A stretch of 8,028 nucleotides of DNA, from the NCBI GenBank assembly GCA_030535815.1, contig JAUNRD010000066.1, positions 1 through 8,028 on the forward strand, read 5' to 3'. Under the pieces are notes generated by a model. That model had not been told where the DNA came from, did not search any database, and saw only the letters and a program-made list of their open reading frames with translations. Each line of letters begins with the position of its first letter. Position 1 is the stretch's first letter. A program made the position numbers and the translations under genes. Below are positions 5,587-8,028 of this stretch, piece after piece. The DNA comes from Clostridia bacterium. GTDB lineage: Bacteria > Bacillota > Clostridia > CAKSNL01 > HGM11501.

Positions 5587-6222
5587 ATGACAATGGGAGA
5601 TAGAATCTATTCCCTGCGCAAAGCAAAAAAAATGACTCAGGAAGATGTAGCAAAACGACTTAATGTGGCACTGCAGACTATTTATAAGTACGAAAAGGGT
5701 ATTGTGACCAACATTCCTCTTGATAAGCTGGAGCTTCTTGCCAAAGTACTTGATACTACCACAACATATTTAACCGGCTGGGACACAAAGCCCGAACACA
5801 CTTCAATCACAGATTTCCCGAATATATTTAATGTTGAAACAAAGAAAATACCCCTTCTTGGCAAAATTGCTGCCGGCGAACCAATATTCGCTGAAGAAGA
5901 ACATGAATCTTTCATTGAAGCAGGGGCTGACCTTCATGCAGATTTCTGCCTTAAAGTCCAGGGAGACTCCATGATAAATGCAAGAATAAACGATGGCGAT
6001 GTGGTATTTATCCGCAAGCAGCCAATGGTACAGAACGGCGATATTGCCGCAGTAATAATAGATAACGAAGCAACGCTAAAAAGAGTTTATTTCTACCCTG
6101 AAGACAACAAACTTATATTAAACCCGGAAAATCCCAGATATGCCCCCTTTGTTTATGTGGGCGAGGAATTGAAGAATATCCGTATACTTGGAAAAGCAGT
6201 AGCATTTCAAAGCAAACTTTGA
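5587..6222 (+). CDS. LexA/CI-type self-cleaving transcriptional repressor (XRE HTH + S24 peptidase)
   Basis: This 211-aa repressor has an N-terminal XRE-type helix-turn-helix (about 5-63; RIYSLRKAKKMTQEDVAKRL, LQTIYKYEKG). The C-terminal S24 domain (~85-211) has the self-cleavage bond Ala96-Gly97 in KIAAGEP, nucleophile Ser128 in QGDSM, and general base Lys165 in EATLKR. It should dimerise on operators and, by analogy with LexA and lambda CI, cleave itself when RecA filaments form after DNA damage. The start is ATG at 5587, with GAGGTG (5575-5580) 6 nt upstream. An in-frame TTG at 5539 is rejected because it is the -35 box. It is divergent from the tail operon and 44 bp upstream of an SLH-protein gene. 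Presence of all catalytic residues suggests it is functional. A phage-type rather than host LexA identity follows from the XRE N-terminus. Confidence 0.93.
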   Translation: MTMGDRIYSLRKAKKMTQEDVAKRLNVALQTIYKYEKGIVTNIPLDKLELLAKVLDTTTTYLTGWDTKPEHTSITDFPNIFNVETKKIPLLGKIAAGEPIFAEEEHESFIEAGADLHADFCLKVQGDSMINARINDGDVVFIRKQPMVQNGDIAAVIIDNEATLKRVYFYPEDNKLILNPENPRYAPFVYVGEELKNIRILGKAVAFQSKL

Positions 6223-6266
6223 GAGAAATAAGCTTTGTTAAATCAGCCACGAAAGGAAATACTGCA

Positions 6267-7481
6267 ATGAAAAAACTCACATCAATTATTCTATGCTTCA
6301 TTATGATTTTTTCAGTTTCCCGCACATTATGCAAAGACATTGATCAATTTCATTTTGAAGGAAAAACTGAAGCCAACGGAATGACTATAATAGAAGCTAT
6401 GGAAGCTTTCAATAACTTGTTTGAACGATTTAAAAACACGAAAAACATTGACGAGAAAAAAGCAATATTTGCAGAAGCAAAAACACTTAACGATGCATTT
6501 TTCGGCGGCACACACACCACATTTTACGGTTACACAGAAATGCTTGCGGAAATAGAACGAATAGATGCCAAAGAAAGCACCCTTGAACAAATCGCCAATA
6601 AACTTTTAACTTACAACCATGTTCCTTCAACAGTTTTCGGTGGCTTAATCGTAGGCGGAGTAGAACAAAAGCCGGAAAAAAGGATTCTCACAGACGAAGA
6701 GCGTCTTGAAGTTATCAATCTTCTTGAAAAAGCTCTCGAGCCCGGTTGTATAGAAAAATCCGGTTCAACAGAAAAGAGCTATTTCTTACGAGCAGCAAAT
6801 AGTGTTTACGCTGTGCGTGGAGAAGGAGAACTGGGAAAACGTATCGAAGACCTCTACTTGAAAATCATGAATCATCCTTTACTGAAAAGTGATGAAGATA
6901 TTATCAAAGATTCCGAGCTTACTTTTTCCGATGTATCAGAATCCGACTGGTTTTTTAAATATATTATGGTAATGGCAGGACGCGGATTCGTTAACGGAAA
7001 AACCGTTCCTGTAAACGGCGTTGGCACATTCTTTCCCAATGATACCATTACCCGCGGTGAATTTATCGCGGTAATAATAAGAATACTGTATCCCGAAAGC
7101 AACTATACATCAGAAGAGGGCGAACCCTGGTGGAAAGCAAGCTATGACGTGGCAATACAAAACAGCCTCATATTAAACGATGATGAAGATAAAAGCGGCG
7201 ACATCCCTATCACCCGCCAGGAAATGGCATCAATTGCCTATAATGCGTTAAGACTCAAAATGCAACCTCCGGGAAAATATGACATTTCCAGCATAAAGGA
7301 TTATGATGAAATTGACGAAAGCTATAAACCATATGTATACGGGGCATTTCATTCAATCCTTGTGCAAGGAGATTCAGAAGGATATTTTCATCCGAAAGAT
7401 AATCTTACAAGAGCTGAGGCATCAACCGTTCTTTACAGATTTTTATCCCGTCTTGATGAAGGCTCTTTTGTAACTCCATAA
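6267..7481 (+). CDS. Secreted SLH-domain surface protein
   Basis: This 404-aa protein begins with a signal peptide (MKKLTSIILCFIMIFSVSRT, cleavage probably near residues 20-23; no good lipobox). Residues ~28-210 are a mostly helical, charged region with no family I recognise. Three SLH repeats form the C-terminus: ~220-275 (FSDVSESDWFFKYI, TITRGE), ~287-330 (WWKASYDVAIQNSLI, ITRQE) and ~343-393 (IKDYDEIDESYKPYVYGAF, LTRAE). Three tandem SLH repeats normally fold as a trimer that binds pyruvylated secondary cell-wall polymer. ATG at 6267 is chosen over the upstream TTG at 6219: it has AAAGGA (6252-6257) and starts the signal peptide. No separate promoter is evident in the 44-bp gap, so it is probably co-transcribed with the repressor. 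A terminator follows directly. The role of the N-terminal region is unknown. Confidence 0.9.
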   Translation: MKKLTSIILCFIMIFSVSRTLCKDIDQFHFEGKTEANGMTIIEAMEAFNNLFERFKNTKNIDEKKAIFAEAKTLNDAFFGGTHTTFYGYTEMLAEIERIDAKESTLEQIANKLLTYNHVPSTVFGGLIVGGVEQKPEKRILTDEERLEVINLLEKALEPGCIEKSGSTEKSYFLRAANSVYAVRGEGELGKRIEDLYLKIMNHPLLKSDEDIIKDSELTFSDVSESDWFFKYIMVMAGRGFVNGKTVPVNGVGTFFPNDTITRGEFIAVIIRILYPESNYTSEEGEPWWKASYDVAIQNSLILNDDEDKSGDIPITRQEMASIAYNALRLKMQPPGKYDISSIKDYDEIDESYKPYVYGAFHSILVQGDSEGYFHPKDNLTRAEASTVLYRFLSRLDEGSFVTP

Positions 7482-7483
7482 AT

Positions 7484-7511
7484 AAAAAGCGGTGCTAAAG
7501 CACCGCTTTTT
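7484..7511. terminator. Bidirectional intrinsic terminator
   Basis: A perfect 7-bp stem GCGGTGC/GCACCGC (7489-7495 and 7500-7506) with loop TAAA is flanked by A5 (7484-7488) and T5 (7507-7511). It therefore works in both directions. It ends the SLH transcript right after its stop and the convergent gene right at its stop codon (7510-7512). Confidence 0.93.
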
Positions 7512-8016
7512 ATCTTCCGAACATTTCTTCCATCTTGACATAATCCCTGATAATTTCTTTATTTATCTCAATAAAATCCTTTGTTATCTTAATCTTGGAA
7601 AGCATCTTAAATACCTTTTCAACATTGGTAACAAAATCGGCATTAAACTCCTTTATATCCATTTTGCTCTGTGCCAAAGGACACATTGCATTTGCCCGCT
7701 TATCTATTGTAACTTTTCCGTCATCACCTATGAAAAACGGAAAAATTCTGCAGGATAAGGGGCGTTTTTTTCTGTCGCATTTTCCCTTGCAGACAAGAAT
7801 TTTAACCGGTTCTCCCCTTAAAAGAATATCACTTTCCAGAATCTCCATCCATTTTTCTTTTCCGGAATACATTACTTCTTCGTGCGGAAAAAGATACATT
7901 CCCGCATCATCCCCCTGGCAGCAGGCGCCGCTGCAAAGCTTGCCGCAGTCAACCTTAAGGGGCGTAACTTCATCGAGAAGGGCATATAAATGGGAATAAA
8001 ACATTTTAGCGTCCAT
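7510..8016 (-). CDS. YkgJ-family cysteine-cluster protein (putative Zn/Fe-binding)
   Basis: This 168-aa protein has eight cysteines in the pattern of the YkgJ/CxxCxxCC family: Cys24, Cys28, Cys32 and Cys33 (CGKLCSGACC), Cys76 and Cys80 (CKGKC), Cys89 in RPLSCRIFPFF, and Cys112 in NAMCPLA. The RP..CR.FP signature after the first cluster is the family hallmark. Such proteins are described as zinc- or iron-chelating; their reaction and partners are not established. No signal peptide is present, so it is probably cytoplasmic. AAGGAG (8022-8027) lies 5 nt before the ATG. The gene appears complete, but its promoter would lie beyond the window. It converges on the SLH gene across a shared terminator and looks like host core sequence, marking the likely end of the phage-related segment. 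Confidence 0.85.
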   Translation of the reverse strand: MDAKMFYSHLYALLDEVTPLKVDCGKLCSGACCQGDDAGMYLFPHEEVMYSGKEKWMEILESDILLRGEPVKILVCKGKCDRKKRPLSCRIFPFFIGDDGKVTIDKRANAMCPLAQSKMDIKEFNADFVTNVEKVFKMLSKIKITKDFIEINKEIIRDYVKMEEMFGR

Positions 8017-8028
8017 AAAAACTCCTTA

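Noticed and set aside
6223..6266. Separate promoter for the SLH gene (TTGAGA at 6219 with TTAAAT-like box)
   Set aside because: The spacing is too short for a sigma-70/A promoter and the boxes are weak; co-transcription with the repressor is simpler.
1..8028. tRNA genes, rRNA, integrase, transposase or attachment sites
   Set aside because: None can be seen on either strand; no direct-repeat att pair or recombinase is identifiable within the window.

Overview
The window looks like chromosomal DNA of a Gram-positive anaerobe of the Bacillota (most likely a gut-type Clostridia) carrying prophage-derived genes. The evidence is strong AGGAGG-type ribosome binding sites, consensus TTGACA/TATAAT promoters, short intergenic gaps, S-layer-homology (SLH) proteins, phage tail proteins of the kind common in gut Bacillota phages, and palindromic interspersed repeats typical of such genomes. 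No 16S rRNA or other taxonomic marker is present, so this placement is an inference.

Layout. From 5293 leftwards to 93 on the minus strand runs a tightly packed five-gene operon of phage-tail character: (1) a 613-aa beta-rich protein resembling phage tail nozzle/stabilisation proteins, (2) a 62-aa small protein, (3) a 489-aa collagen-like tail-fibre protein, (4) a 223-aa fibre-like protein with a leucine-rich-repeat-like region, and (5) a 325-aa papain-fold (C1) cysteine protease with one SLH domain. A 20-codon leader ORF with its own good ribosome binding site overlaps the start of the first gene. The protease gene is bracketed by two palindromic repeat elements, each followed in the same orientation by a four-unit heptamer array. 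Parts of these repeats are translated as the protease's first ~45 and last few residues.

Between 5294 and 5586 lies a divergent control region. It holds a perfect-consensus promoter firing left into the tail operon, a near-consensus promoter firing right, and several short inverted and direct repeats that could be operators. The rightward promoter drives a 211-aa LexA/CI-type self-cleaving repressor (5587-6222). 44 bp later comes a secreted protein with three C-terminal SLH domains (6267-7481), probably co-transcribed. A bidirectional hairpin terminator (7484-7511) separates this from a convergent gene for a cysteine-rich YkgJ-type metal-binding protein (7510-8016), which looks like ordinary host sequence.

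How it may work. The repressor probably controls its own promoter and the leftward tail operon, and would be inactivated by RecA-stimulated self-cleavage on DNA damage. In an ordinary prophage, early regulatory and replication genes lie opposite the repressor; here tail genes do. This suggests either a deleted/rearranged prophage or a domesticated tail-fibre/protease cassette under SOS-type control. The repressor-linked SLH protein sits where lysogenic-conversion genes are often found, and the tail-linked protease also carries an SLH domain, so both may bind the same cell-wall polymer. No terminase, portal, capsid, integrase, holin or tRNA gene is visible in the window.
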